DNA of 64,000 nt. Source: JADKAV01 sp963704075. Lineage in GTDB: Bacteria > Actinomycetota > Actinomycetes > S36-B12 > UBA10799. The notes beneath the pieces are model-generated. The model saw nothing but the letters and a program-made list of their open reading frames with translations, was not told the DNA's origin and made no database searches. The stretch lies in NCBI GenBank assembly GCA_963704075.1, contig CAVPGV010000007.1:42123-106122 (forward strand). The letters run 5' to 3'. The position numbers and the translations under genes were made by a program. Positions 53,800-61,856 of the stretch are shown here, piece after piece; the stretch's first letter is position 1, and the number at the start of each line of letters is the position of its first letter.

Positions 53800-54137
53800 A
53801 ACTTGAAGGTCATCCTCTTGGGTCCCTTGATCGCCTTGTCGATCGTCGACCGCAACGCCGACTCGTTGAGGGCTCCCGCCTCCGAGTGCAACACCTGACC
53901 GTTGCGCATCACCACCAAAGTCGGAATCGCGCTCACGCCGAAGGCCTGCGCCAGGCCCGGGTTCGCATCGACATCCACTTTGCCGAACACCACATCGTCG
54001 TAATCGTTCGCGACCCGCGTGAACACCGGCGCGAAGGAACGGCAAGGACCGCACCACTCGGCCCAGAAGTCGATCACCACGGTCTTGCCCGCGATCGTGT
54101 CGTTGAAGTTGGTGTCCGTGAGTTCGGTTGTCGCCAT
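53796..54137 (-). CDS. trxA: Thioredoxin
   Basis: Dithiol-disulfide reductant of 113 residues with a classical fold. The active site WCGPC lies at about residues 30-34 after VVIDFWAE, the cis-Pro is in AIPTLVV, and VDANPGLAQAFGV is typical. ATG 54137 (MATTELTD) is chosen; an upstream extension would add a Cys-rich, non-family stretch. It is divergent from the gamma-glutamyltransferase gene with 80 bases between starts. Confidence 0.93.
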   Translation of the reverse strand: MATTELTDTNFNDTIAGKTVVIDFWAEWCGPCRSFAPVFTRVANDYDDVVFGKVDVDANPGLAQAFGVSAIPTLVVMRNGQVLHSEAGALNESALRSTIDKAIKGPKRMTFKF

Positions 54138-54205
54138 GCAGGTTTCAACGCCGCACCCGGAGCTGGACATTCCCACCCGCTGAGCGGCCCCGCGTCCTTC
54201 GCCCA

Positions 54206-54211
54206 TACTCT
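54206..54211 (+). promoter_or_regulatory. -10 hexamer TACTCT for the gamma-glutamyltransferase gene
   Basis: TACTCT ends six bases before GTG 54218, favouring that start over the adjacent GTG 54215. Confidence 0.45.
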
Positions 54212-54217
54212 TACGTG

Positions 54218-55631
54218 GTGTCCCGGGGTGCGATCAGTTGCGGTTCGGCGCTGACCGCCCACGTGGGTGCTGAGGTCCTCGAAGCCGGGGGAAACGCCGT
54301 GGACGCTGCGGTGGCCGCCGCATTCGCCTCCACGGTGACCGAGCCGGGAGTGTCCAGCCTCGGTGGTGGTGGCTTCCTACTGGTTCGCACGCCGGACGGC
54401 ACGAGCCGCCTGCTCGATTTCTTCACGTCGGTGCCCGGTGGGCCCACGGGCGAGGTTGAGACCGTCACCGTCACCTATGCCGGAGCGACCCAGGACTTTC
54501 ATGTCGGCAACGCCACGGTCGCGGTACCTGGCTGCCTGGACGGATTCCTGCAAGCGCATCGCACCTACGGCCGCCGGCCACTGGCTCAGGTCGTAGCCCC
54601 TGCGGTCGCTCTGGCCCGGGACGGCATCCGCCTGGAACCGGCTCAAGCACATGCGATGGCATTGATCGAGGGTGTCCTCATGCTCACCGCCGAGTCTCGC
54701 TCGCGCATGGCACCCGACGGAACGCTGCTGGGGGCCGGTGAGTTCTTCGCGGACGTGGAGTACGCGCGGATTCCTGCAGAGGATCGCGGACGGGGAGGTG
54801 GCAGGTATCGCCGATCTGGTGGATGCGTTCGCTACCTTGATGCCCGCTGGCCCGGTGACGGCCGATGACCTGCGCGACTACCGGGTCGTGGACCGGGACC
54901 CACTGGTCGCCCCGATCCGTTCCGGCACGATCACCACGAACCCGTTGCCGTCTTTGGGCGGGTCGATCGTGGCCCACGTGCTGGGGGACCTGGCGGACGA
55001 GTCGCATCCGTCGCCGGCGGCGATCGCCGAGGCCCTGGCCGAGACGACCGCCTGGTTGAAGGCGCAGGTCTCGGGTCCGGTCGCCGCTGCCGGCACGACG
55101 CACATCAGCGTGGTCGATGCCGATGGGCTGTGCGCGGCCCTGACGCTGTCCAACGGGGTCGGCGGCGGGGTCTTCCTGCCCGGCACCGGCATGCACCTCA
55201 ACAACATGATGGGCGAGGACGACCTGCACCCTGGCGGGTCCGCTGCGGCCATCCCGGGTGAACGCATCCGGTCGATGATGGCTCCGGCGATCGTGGACCA
55301 CGACGGCGGGATGCTGGTGCTGGGGACCGGCGGCAGCGAGCGCATCCGCAGTGCGTTGACCAGGGTCATCACGTTGCTGCTGGGCGGCGACGCCGATCTT
55401 GCCGGTGCGGTCGAAGCGCCGCGCGTACACGTCGACAACCGCGGGATCATCCAGGTCGAACCCGGCCTGTCCGAGTCGCACGTCGCCGACCTTGCAGCCT
55501 TGGGTCCGGTCAGTTCGTGGCCGGAGCGGCACTTCTACTTCGGGGGCGTGAACGCCGTGCAGGTCACCGGGGACGGGCGGCTGCAGGCTCATGCCGATCC
55601 GCGACGCGGGGGTGCGGCCATCGTCTTGTAG
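54218..55631 (+). pseudogene. ggt: Gamma-glutamyltransferase with one frame disruption
   Basis: N-terminal-nucleophile hydrolase/transferase acting on glutathione and gamma-glutamyl compounds, about 470 residues when joined. Large-subunit features are LEAGGNAVDAAVAAAFASTV and GGGGFLLVR. The frame changes at 54770; removing one A restores EYARFLQRIADGEVAG. After the break come the nucleophile segment GTTHISVVDADG and the oxyanion GTGGSERIRSAL. No signal peptide is visible, so it may be cytoplasmic. The GTG 54218 start fits the TACTCT spacing. The gene is probably intact. Confidence 0.85.
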
Positions 55632-55662
55632 TGCTGGGGTCCGGCAAGGTGACGGGCCACAA

Positions 55663-55772
55663 CGGCGCCTCGGATGTAAGAGCGGAGTTGATGTCCCGGC
55701 CTCGACTCAGTACTGGCGGCCTTTCGGTGAGGATCCGACCAGTCACTGGTCGTTCTGTCACCGAAAGGCCGC
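55663..55772 (+). repeat. CCTTTCGG hairpin element, copy 2
   Basis: The core palindrome has 15-base perfect arms GCGGCCTTTCGGTGA (55716-55730) and TCACCGAAAGGCCGC (55758-55772). Inside is a nested palindrome GACCAGT-C-ACTGGTC (55737-55751). The leader CGGCGCCTCGGAT (55663-55675) aligns with 35613-35625. Two 22-base direct repeats with 19 matches (55648-55669 and 55894-55915) bracket the region, which otherwise holds no gene. Confidence 0.75.
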
Positions 55773-55945
55773 AGCACGCCGCCGGCTCACGCGATTGGGG
55801 TGCGTGGTCTCCGGGCGGGCCATGACGTACGGGCGGGGACACGAAATGGCCCCTCACGTGCGTTGTAGCCCGTTGCGTACGGGTCAAAACGCAGGTAACG
55901 GGCCAAAACGGCACCGGCCGGGCGCGACCGCTCCCACACATGCCA
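55773..55945. other. Non-coding interval between ggt and the Rpf-like gene
   Basis: No credible coding sequence is seen. It contains the second 22-base direct repeat and a 7-base inverted repeat GCCCGTT/AACGGGC near 55868-55904. Confidence 0.5.
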
Positions 55946-55976
55946 AGACTCCCGGCCCTTGCGGAACCGGGAGTCT
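55946..55976 (-). terminator. Hairpin after the Rpf-like gene
   Basis: Ten-base perfect arms AGACTCCCGG (55946-55955) and CCGGGAGTCT (55967-55976) lie 11 bases past the stop of the minus-strand Rpf-like gene. Confidence 0.65.
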
Positions 55977-55987
55977 CGACGAATGGA

Positions 55988-56470
55988 TCAGGCACAACCC
56001 CAGGGGCCCCAACCGGAACGCTTCCACAGCCGGTAGGCCATGTGGTCCTGGGCGAACTTCGGAGCCTGGTGGGCGTAGGCCGCGTACTTGCCACCGCCGA
56101 CGCCGCGCCAGGTGCCGGCCGCGAACTGGTAGGCGCCGTAGTAGCCGTTGCCGGTGTTGATGCCGTAGTTGCCACCCGACTCGCACTGGCGGACGCGACG
56201 CGGCTTCCAGCCCTTGGCCCATTTCTTGGCCTTGGCGACCTCGCGCAGGTTCTTCTTGCCCAGTTTGTAGCGCTTCACGTACTTGTACTGGATCGGGAAG
56301 GAAGCCCGCTTGGCCCGGGAGGCCTTGTTCTTCTGACGGTCTTCCTTCTTCTTGGCCATCGCCACGCTGGTCGCAGCGGTCGGAGCGGCCATGGCCGGTG
56401 TCACAGCCGTGGTGGCGCCGAGTCCGGCGATAGCGAACGCGGCAACGGGCATTACGAGTGCTTTACGCAA
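55988..56470 (-). CDS. Secreted Rpf-like transglycosylase family protein
   Basis: Exported peptidoglycan-active protein of 160 residues related to resuscitation-promoting factors. The signal peptide LRKALVMPVAAFAIAGLGA ends near AMA-AP. A Lys/Arg-rich linker follows, then the lysozyme-like domain RQCESGGNYGINTGNGYYG (catalytic Glu in CESGGN) through AYQFAAGTW to the end GWGPWGC. TTG 56470 is chosen because AAGGAA lies six bases upstream. It is divergent from the DrrAB-type exporter. Relatives cleave glycan strands to permit growth resumption. Confidence 0.88.
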   Translation of the reverse strand: MRKALVMPVAAFAIAGLGATTAVTPAMAAPTAATSVAMAKKKEDRQKNKASRAKRASFPIQYKYVKRYKLGKKNLREVAKAKKWAKGWKPRRVRQCESGGNYGINTGNGYYGAYQFAAGTWRGVGGGKYAAYAHQAPKFAQDHMAYRLWKRSGWGPWGCA

Positions 56471-56731
56471 GACATGTTCCTTGGTCGGACGTCCCCTGCG
56501 CGGCCGGTACTGCGCCACGGTCGATGGGGCGGTCAACGCAGGCGGCGGGCCTGCGCAGCGTCGGGATCACCCGACGCGACTTCTTGACCATGGCATACCC
56601 CATTGGGGCCTCGGACTAACTGTGAGGAAGGCCACGCTCGTTCGCCCCACAGGTGTGATCGGGGTCACACAGGTCGCCCAGATATCCACAGGCAGGCGTC
56701 GCGGAGCACCGATATGTCCCGCGCGTGTGTC

Positions 56732-56750
56732 TTAGGTAGGCCTTATCGTC
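56732..56750 (+). promoter_or_regulatory. Possible DtxR/IdeR-type box over the DrrAB-type promoter
   Basis: TTAGGTAGGCCTTATCGTC shares 14 of the first 18 bases with the efeU iron box (13740-13757) and overlaps the -10 TATCGT. It matches the IdeR consensus less well (about 12 of 19). Confidence 0.45.
56744..56749 (+). promoter_or_regulatory. -10 hexamer TATCGT for the DrrAB-type operon
   Basis: TATCGT ends seven bases before ATG 56757. Confidence 0.45.
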
Positions 56751-56756
56751 GCTCCT

Positions 56757-57746
56757 ATGACCAATGCCATCGAGGCCCAGGGCCTCGTGAAGATCTACCC
56801 CGCACGTCGCGGGTCGTCCGAGGTGCGTGCGCTCGACGGGGTGGACCTCGAAGTGCCCGAGGGGACGATCCTCGGCCTGCTCGGCCCGAACGGCGCCGGC
56901 AAGACGACCACGGTACGCATCCTCGCCACGCTGCTGCGCCCGGATGCCGGCTCGGCGAAGGTGGCGGGTTTCGACGTCGTCAGGCAGGCGCAGGACGTGC
57001 GACGCGCGATCGGTCTCTCCGGTCAGTACGCGGCCGTCGATGAGAACCTGACCGGCTGGGAGAACCTCTACATGTTCGGTCGGCTCTACGAGATGCCCAA
57101 GGGGGAGGCCAAGCGCCGGGCCGATGAACTGCTCGAACAGTTCAACCTGTCCGAGGCCGGCGGGCGCCCAGTGAAGACCTATTCCGGTGGCATGCGGCGC
57201 AGGCTCGACCTCGCCGGAGCCCTCAGCGGGCGGCCCAACCTGTTGTTCCTCGACGAGCCGACCACCGGGCTGGATCCGCGCAGCCGCATGGGCATGTGGG
57301 ACGTGATCAGAGAACTCGTGCGCGAGGGCACCACACTGCTACTCACCACGCAGTACTTGGAGGAGGCCGACGAACTAGCGGACACGATCGCGGTGGTCGA
57401 CACGGGCAAGATCATCGCGCAGGGCACCGCAGACGAACTCAAGGCACAGGTCGGCGGCGAGCGGATCGAGGTCGTGGTCAGCGACAGGACCGTTGTCGAG
57501 CAGGCGCAGGCTCTGCTCAAGGGGGTGTTCGGTCACGACGACGTGGACGTCGACAAGCACACACGACGACTGACCGGGTCTTCGAGCGGCGGCGCGCAGC
57601 AATTGGTCGAAGTGGTGCGGGTCCTGGGGGAGGCGGGGATCGGCATCGACGACGTCGCCCTGCGTCGTCCCACCCTGGATGATGTGTTCCTCACCTTGAC
57701 CGGTCACCATACAGAGGCCTCCGACGCCGAGGGGGACGTGGCATGA
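56757..57746 (+). CDS. DrrA-type ABC exporter ATP-binding protein
   Basis: ATPase of 329 residues in the daunorubicin-resistance/polyketide-exporter family. Walker A GPNGAGKTTT, the family-typical IGLSGQYAAVDENLTG after it, signature YSGGMRRRLDLA, Walker B LLFLDEPTTGLDPRSR and TQYLEEADELAD are present. A DUF4162-type C-terminal domain ends in RRPTLDDVFLTLTGH. It is coupled to the permease by an ATGA overlap. A possible iron box overlaps its promoter. The substrate is unknown; lipid, drug or siderophore are all possible. Confidence 0.93.
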   Translation: MTNAIEAQGLVKIYPARRGSSEVRALDGVDLEVPEGTILGLLGPNGAGKTTTVRILATLLRPDAGSAKVAGFDVVRQAQDVRRAIGLSGQYAAVDENLTGWENLYMFGRLYEMPKGEAKRRADELLEQFNLSEAGGRPVKTYSGGMRRRLDLAGALSGRPNLLFLDEPTTGLDPRSRMGMWDVIRELVREGTTLLLTTQYLEEADELADTIAVVDTGKIIAQGTADELKAQVGGERIEVVVSDRTVVEQAQALLKGVFGHDDVDVDKHTRRLTGSSSGGAQQLVEVVRVLGEAGIGIDDVALRRPTLDDVFLTLTGHHTEASDAEGDVA

Positions 57747-58543
57747 GCGCTCTGCAAGCGGGCCCCCTGTCCGACGCCCTGGTCATCACATGGCGCAATC
57801 TCAAGCGCATCCCGAGGATCCCGGAACTTGCGATCTTCGCGATCCTGCAGTCGATCATGTTCGTGCTGCTGTTCGCCTTCGTCTTCGGCGGGGCGATCCC
57901 GCTGCCCGACGGCGGGGACTACAAGGAGTTCCTGATGCCGGGCATCTTCGCGCAGACGATCGCGTTCGCCTCGGCCACCACGGCGATCGGCATGGCTGAG
58001 GACATGAGCAAGGGACTCATCGACCGCTTCCGCTCATTGCCCATGGCCAGGTCCGCGGTGCTGGCCGGCCGCACCGTGGCTGACACCGTCTACCAGGCGG
58101 GCATCCTTGTCGTGCTCATGCTGGCGGGCCTTGCCGTCGGTTGGAGTGTGAACAATGGGCTGGCCCAGTTCGTGCTGGCCGTCATCCTGCTGCTGGCGTT
58201 CGCGCACGTGATGGCGTGGATCGGCATCTGGATCGGCTTGTCGGTGCCCAACACCGAGACCGCGCAGCAACTCACGTTCGTGACGATCTTCCCGCTCACG
58301 TTCGTCTCCAACGTCTTCGTCCCACCGTCGTCGCTGCCGGCCATCCTGCAGCCGATCGCTGAATGGAACCCGGTGAGCACGCTGACCGCCGCTACCCGGG
58401 AACTGTTCGGCAATCCGAACCCCTACGTCGGGGACGGCTTCCCCAGCCAGTACCCGATCCTGGTGACGATCGGCTGGATGGTCGTGCTCCTCGTGATCTT
58501 CGCGCCGATGGCCATCCGCAAGTACCGGGACGCCAGCAAGTAG
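57743..58543 (+). CDS. DrrB-type ABC-2 permease
   Basis: Membrane subunit of 266 residues with six hydrophobic segments. The N-terminal DALVITWRNLKRIPRIPEL and GLIDRFRSLPMARSAVLAGR (EAA-like coupling segment) are typical of DrrB. FVSNVFVPPSSLP before the fifth segment and NPVSTLTAATRELFGNP are family hallmarks. It forms an exporter with the ATPase upstream. The 27 bases coding for YPILVTIGW recur almost exactly at 58922-58948. Confidence 0.93.
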   Translation: MSALQAGPLSDALVITWRNLKRIPRIPELAIFAILQSIMFVLLFAFVFGGAIPLPDGGDYKEFLMPGIFAQTIAFASATTAIGMAEDMSKGLIDRFRSLPMARSAVLAGRTVADTVYQAGILVVLMLAGLAVGWSVNNGLAQFVLAVILLLAFAHVMAWIGIWIGLSVPNTETAQQLTFVTIFPLTFVSNVFVPPSSLPAILQPIAEWNPVSTLTAATRELFGNPNPYVGDGFPSQYPILVTIGWMVVLLVIFAPMAIRKYRDASK

Positions 58544-58565
58544 TAGGCAGCGACCACAGGCTGCT

Positions 58566-58918
58566 TCAGCGTCTCATCGCCGGGGCGGCCGGCCTGTCCG
58601 CCAGCCACTGCAGCAGGTCGTCGAGGGCCAGAGGATGGGCAGAAAGGAAGCCCTGCGCGGCATCGCAGCCCATGGCCCGCAGGGCCTCAGCCTGCCTGAT
58701 CGTCTCCACACCCTCCCCGATCGTGTCAAGCCCGATGTCGTGACCGATCTGGATCATTGCTCGCACGAGGCTCAGGGTCTTGGTCTCGTCCAGCATCGAC
58801 GCCACGAAACTGCGATCGATCTTCATGATGTCGCAGGGCAGCGAGAGGACCTGCGAGAGCGACGAGTAGCCGGTGCCGAAGTCGTCGATCGCCACCGGGA
58901 CCCCGGCCCTGCGGATCC
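58566..58918 (-). pseudogene. Truncated EAL-domain remnant
   Basis: C-terminal piece of about 115 residues of a c-di-GMP phosphodiesterase: VAIDDFGTGYSSLSQVL, CDIMKIDRSF, GEGVETIRQAEALRAMGC and a final QGFLSAHPL. The N-terminal two thirds of the EAL domain and its signalling partners are missing. Homology to the neighbouring full protein stops at the IRRAG codons around a GGATCC at 58913-58918. Upstream of that the sequence changes to a copy of the drrB 3' segment. It is about half identical to the neighbouring EAL domain, so it is a paralog remnant rather than a recent copy. Confidence 0.75.
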
Positions 58919-58921
58919 AAG

Positions 58922-58948
58922 TACCCCATCCTGGTGACGATCGGCTGG
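58922..58948 (+). repeat. 27-base duplicate of the drrB-type gene 3' region
   Basis: These 27 bases match 58451-58477 with one mismatch (26/27), 471 bases downstream. They begin right where EAL homology ends, marking a rearrangement junction. The next 147 bases up to 59095 hold no recognisable gene. Confidence 0.85.
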
Positions 58949-59095
58949 GAGTGGGGCGCAGTGGTGACGTCGTTGCGTGTGGTGTATCCGAGCGCCGTGG
59001 CTGCGCCGACTCGGCGTGACCGTGCCCGAGCCGTGTCGGGGACGCCGTGATCGGCACCGACTGCTCAGCCTCCGGTCGTGCACCAACGGTTCGCT

Positions 59096-61777
59096 CTACG
59101 CGTCAACACCGGCGGGTGCCGAGGCCAGCAGATCCGAGAGCGGCGTTGGCCGTGCGTAGTAGAAACCTTGTCCGTGGTCACAGTCCAATGCGCGCAGTGA
59201 TGCGGCCTGATCCGCAGTCTCCACCCCTTCGGCGACCATTTGAAGCCCGAGATCATGTCCGAGTTGGATCATGGCCCGCACCAGGCTCATCGACTTGGGC
59301 TGGTGCATCATGGCGGCGATGAAACTGCGATCGATCTTGAGAATGTCGCACGGCAGGGTCGCGACCTGAGCCATCGACGAGTAGCCGGTGCCGAAGTCGT
59401 CGATGGCGACCAGGGCGCCGGCTTCGCGGATGCGCCGCAGAGTCTCACCGGCTTGTTCCGGGTTGGACAAGATGGAGGACTCCGTGACCTCGATCACCAT
59501 GTGCGGCAGTGCGTTGCTGGCCAGGAGTTCATCGACCAGGTCGGTCGTCAACTCCTTCTCCGCCACGTTGACTCCTACCCTCTCGATGGAGCCGACGGTG
59601 GCGTTCAATACGTTCCAGTCGCGCAGAGCGAGCCCCCGAACAACACGCCCCACATCCGCGATCAGGCCGGTGCGTTCGGCCGCTTCGATGAAGTGGTCGG
59701 GGGTGATGAGTTCGCCGTTGGCCGAGCGGATCCGGGCCAGGGATTCCACGGCGACAAGGTGACCATCCGCCATCGAAACGACCGGCTGATAGTGCACGTG
59801 GATGCCGTCGTTGGCCAGGGCCTCGCGCACTTGACGTTCGGCTGTCAGACGCCGCACCAGATCCTCGTTCATTCCTGTCCGGAAGCGCACGCTGTGGGCG
59901 TGTCGACTATGTCGGGCACGTCGCAGCGCGACGTCTGCCTGTTCGAGCACCATCGCTGCGGTGATCGACGTGGCTTGACCGGCATCGACGATCGTGAAAC
60001 CGGCCCGAAGGCTCAGGTCGATTTCTGTGTCGTCGGCAAGGATCAGACCATGCAGTCCGCTGGACAGGCCGTCCAGGCAGGTCTGTACGGAGGTCAGGGG
60101 ATTCATGCCATGCAGCAGGACTCCGAACGAGTCGCCGCCCACGCGCCCCACGGCTTCTACACCAGGCAGGCTTTCCACATGCATGGCGACCGCTTGCAGA
60201 ATGCTGTCGCCGGCGCCGCGGCCAAGGCTGTCGTTCCACACGCCGAAGTCCACGAGGTCAACGACCGCGTAGGCCAAGCCGCCCTTCGTGGTGTCCAGCC
60301 AGCGCAGGGCCTGACCGACCTCACTTGCCAGCGCCTCACTGGAGAGGAGGCCGGTGAGCTGGTCACGTCTGCCGGTCGATTCCAGTCGGGTGGCCCACTG
60401 GCGGGATTCCGTCACGTCGGTGGCACTTGCCACAAAACCTTCGAACGCCACCTCGCGGATCGGCCGAAGGTAAACCTCGACGGTGAGCTCCGATCCATCA
60501 GCGGCACGCATGAGGACGTCGTGTGGACCCGCCGGGATCGCTCTCGAGATGATCCCCGAGAGCAGCGTTTGGAGATCGTGCTCCGACGGCGCGAGCACCA
60601 CGTCCTGAAAGCTGCGCGTTTCGCCGAGTACGGTGCGGCTGTTGGGGGACTGGTAGACGATGTCACCTTGAAGTCCGAGCACGAACACGAATTCGGAACT
60701 GTCCTGCAGAAGGGCCCTGATCCACCCGCTTTCGGCGGACACGGCCAGCTCATCGCTCACCTCTGCGCGCCGGTCGGTGCGGATCCTCACCGTTGCGAAC
60801 ACGCTTGCGGCGCCCACCGCCAGCATTCCGATGATCCACAACACCGGGGCCGCTGCGAGAAGCATGGAATCGGGCCGACTCTCAGCGGCAAGCCCGATCA
60901 CCACCAGGCCCGCGGCGACGACGAGCAGGAATGGGACGAGGAATGCGATGACTGCGCGCGCTGCCCGCTCGCCGGCAGTCTCCGTCTCGGCCGGGGAACG
61001 CTGCAGCATGATCGTGATGAGGGCCGTTCCGATCCAGTAGCCCACGAGCCAAAGCGGTCCCTGAGGCAGCGCCGCCGCGGTCAGATCCCGCACCGTTGCG
61101 CTGAGCAGAACGATGGCGAGGCCGCCGAAGAGCATCAGCAACTGTGGCAGTGGTAGCGCCCCCATGCGCCGGCTGGACACTACGAACACGATCAGGGCCG
61201 CGAATCCGACGAACTCTGCCCACAGGCCCCAGCGCGCCATCTGACCGGCTGGGTGGTCCGCGGGCGACCACGCTTGGAGAACGACTTCGGACCAGATGAC
61301 GGCAAGGGCGCCGATTCCGAGAACACCGTCGAGCACCGCATGCCAGCGATCCTCGCGGTCCAGGTCGGCGGGCCACGCCATGCCGATCAGACCGACCAGT
61401 GCCGGTGGCAAGCCGAGAATCCAGGGAACCGCGCGCAGGCGGGGATCCGGCCCCATCGAGTCGGGTAGTAGCGCGTAGCGCAGAAACTGGCCACCCAGCC
61501 AAAGCGTCCCACCAGCAGTCAGCAGCAGGAACCAGCGCCGCCGTCCGCCTTCGTGGGCGGCCCGCTGCCAGCCGGCCCAACCGAATGCGATCGCTGCCAC
61601 GAGGTAGAAGCCGGACGCCAGTATGCGAGCGCTGGTGGTTTCGGGCATGTCGTTGCTGTTGGCCGAGACGACAGCCGCGACCGCCAGGACCCCGGCGAGT
61701 CCGAGCAGCGCGGAGTCGGCGATTCGCTGTCCCCGTGGCATGGCCAGTGTCGTCACCCTCGACGACCACGTTCTCAC
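59096..61777 (-). CDS. Membrane PAS/GGDEF/EAL c-di-GMP signalling protein
   Basis: Protein of 893 residues. About ten N-terminal hydrophobic segments (to about residue 335) are followed by a PAS domain (LLQDSSEFVFVLGLQGDIVY...), a degenerate GGDEF domain with GGDSF at the signature, and an EAL domain. EAL catalytic features look retained: ESL for EAL, TESSI, IDDFGTGYSS, KIDRSF and AEGVET. It is therefore predicted to be a c-di-GMP phosphodiesterase with a regulatory GGDEF. GTG 61777 is supported by TAGTCT six bases upstream. Its paralog remnant lies directly downstream. Confidence 0.9.
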   Translation of the reverse strand: MRTWSSRVTTLAMPRGQRIADSALLGLAGVLAVAAVVSANSNDMPETTSARILASGFYLVAAIAFGWAGWQRAAHEGGRRRWFLLLTAGGTLWLGGQFLRYALLPDSMGPDPRLRAVPWILGLPPALVGLIGMAWPADLDREDRWHAVLDGVLGIGALAVIWSEVVLQAWSPADHPAGQMARWGLWAEFVGFAALIVFVVSSRRMGALPLPQLLMLFGGLAIVLLSATVRDLTAAALPQGPLWLVGYWIGTALITIMLQRSPAETETAGERAARAVIAFLVPFLLVVAAGLVVIGLAAESRPDSMLLAAAPVLWIIGMLAVGAASVFATVRIRTDRRAEVSDELAVSAESGWIRALLQDSSEFVFVLGLQGDIVYQSPNSRTVLGETRSFQDVVLAPSEHDLQTLLSGIISRAIPAGPHDVLMRAADGSELTVEVYLRPIREVAFEGFVASATDVTESRQWATRLESTGRRDQLTGLLSSEALASEVGQALRWLDTTKGGLAYAVVDLVDFGVWNDSLGRGAGDSILQAVAMHVESLPGVEAVGRVGGDSFGVLLHGMNPLTSVQTCLDGLSSGLHGLILADDTEIDLSLRAGFTIVDAGQATSITAAMVLEQADVALRRARHSRHAHSVRFRTGMNEDLVRRLTAERQVREALANDGIHVHYQPVVSMADGHLVAVESLARIRSANGELITPDHFIEAAERTGLIADVGRVVRGLALRDWNVLNATVGSIERVGVNVAEKELTTDLVDELLASNALPHMVIEVTESSILSNPEQAGETLRRIREAGALVAIDDFGTGYSSMAQVATLPCDILKIDRSFIAAMMHQPKSMSLVRAMIQLGHDLGLQMVAEGVETADQAASLRALDCDHGQGFYYARPTPLSDLLASAPAGVDA

Positions 61778-61783
61778 GTGACG

Positions 61784-61789
61784 AGACTA
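61784..61789 (-). promoter_or_regulatory. -10 hexamer TAGTCT for the GGDEF/EAL gene
   Basis: On the minus strand, TAGTCT ends six bases before GTG 61777. Confidence 0.5.
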
Positions 61790-61856
61790 GATCCGTGTTC
61801 CGCTTCTTCGCGTGCCGGCATGGCTCAGAGCCGCGACCGCCCGAGGGCCAGGCCCG

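Noticed and set aside
55648..55915. An insertion sequence or transposon between ggt and the Rpf-like gene
   Set aside because: Direct repeats and a hairpin are present, but there is no transposase and the repeats are imperfect. Reported only as a repeat element.
58949..59095. A second permease C-terminus continuing from the 27-base duplicate
   Set aside because: After the duplicated YPILVTIGW codons the frame runs into sequence unlike any ABC-2 tail and stops within about 35 codons.
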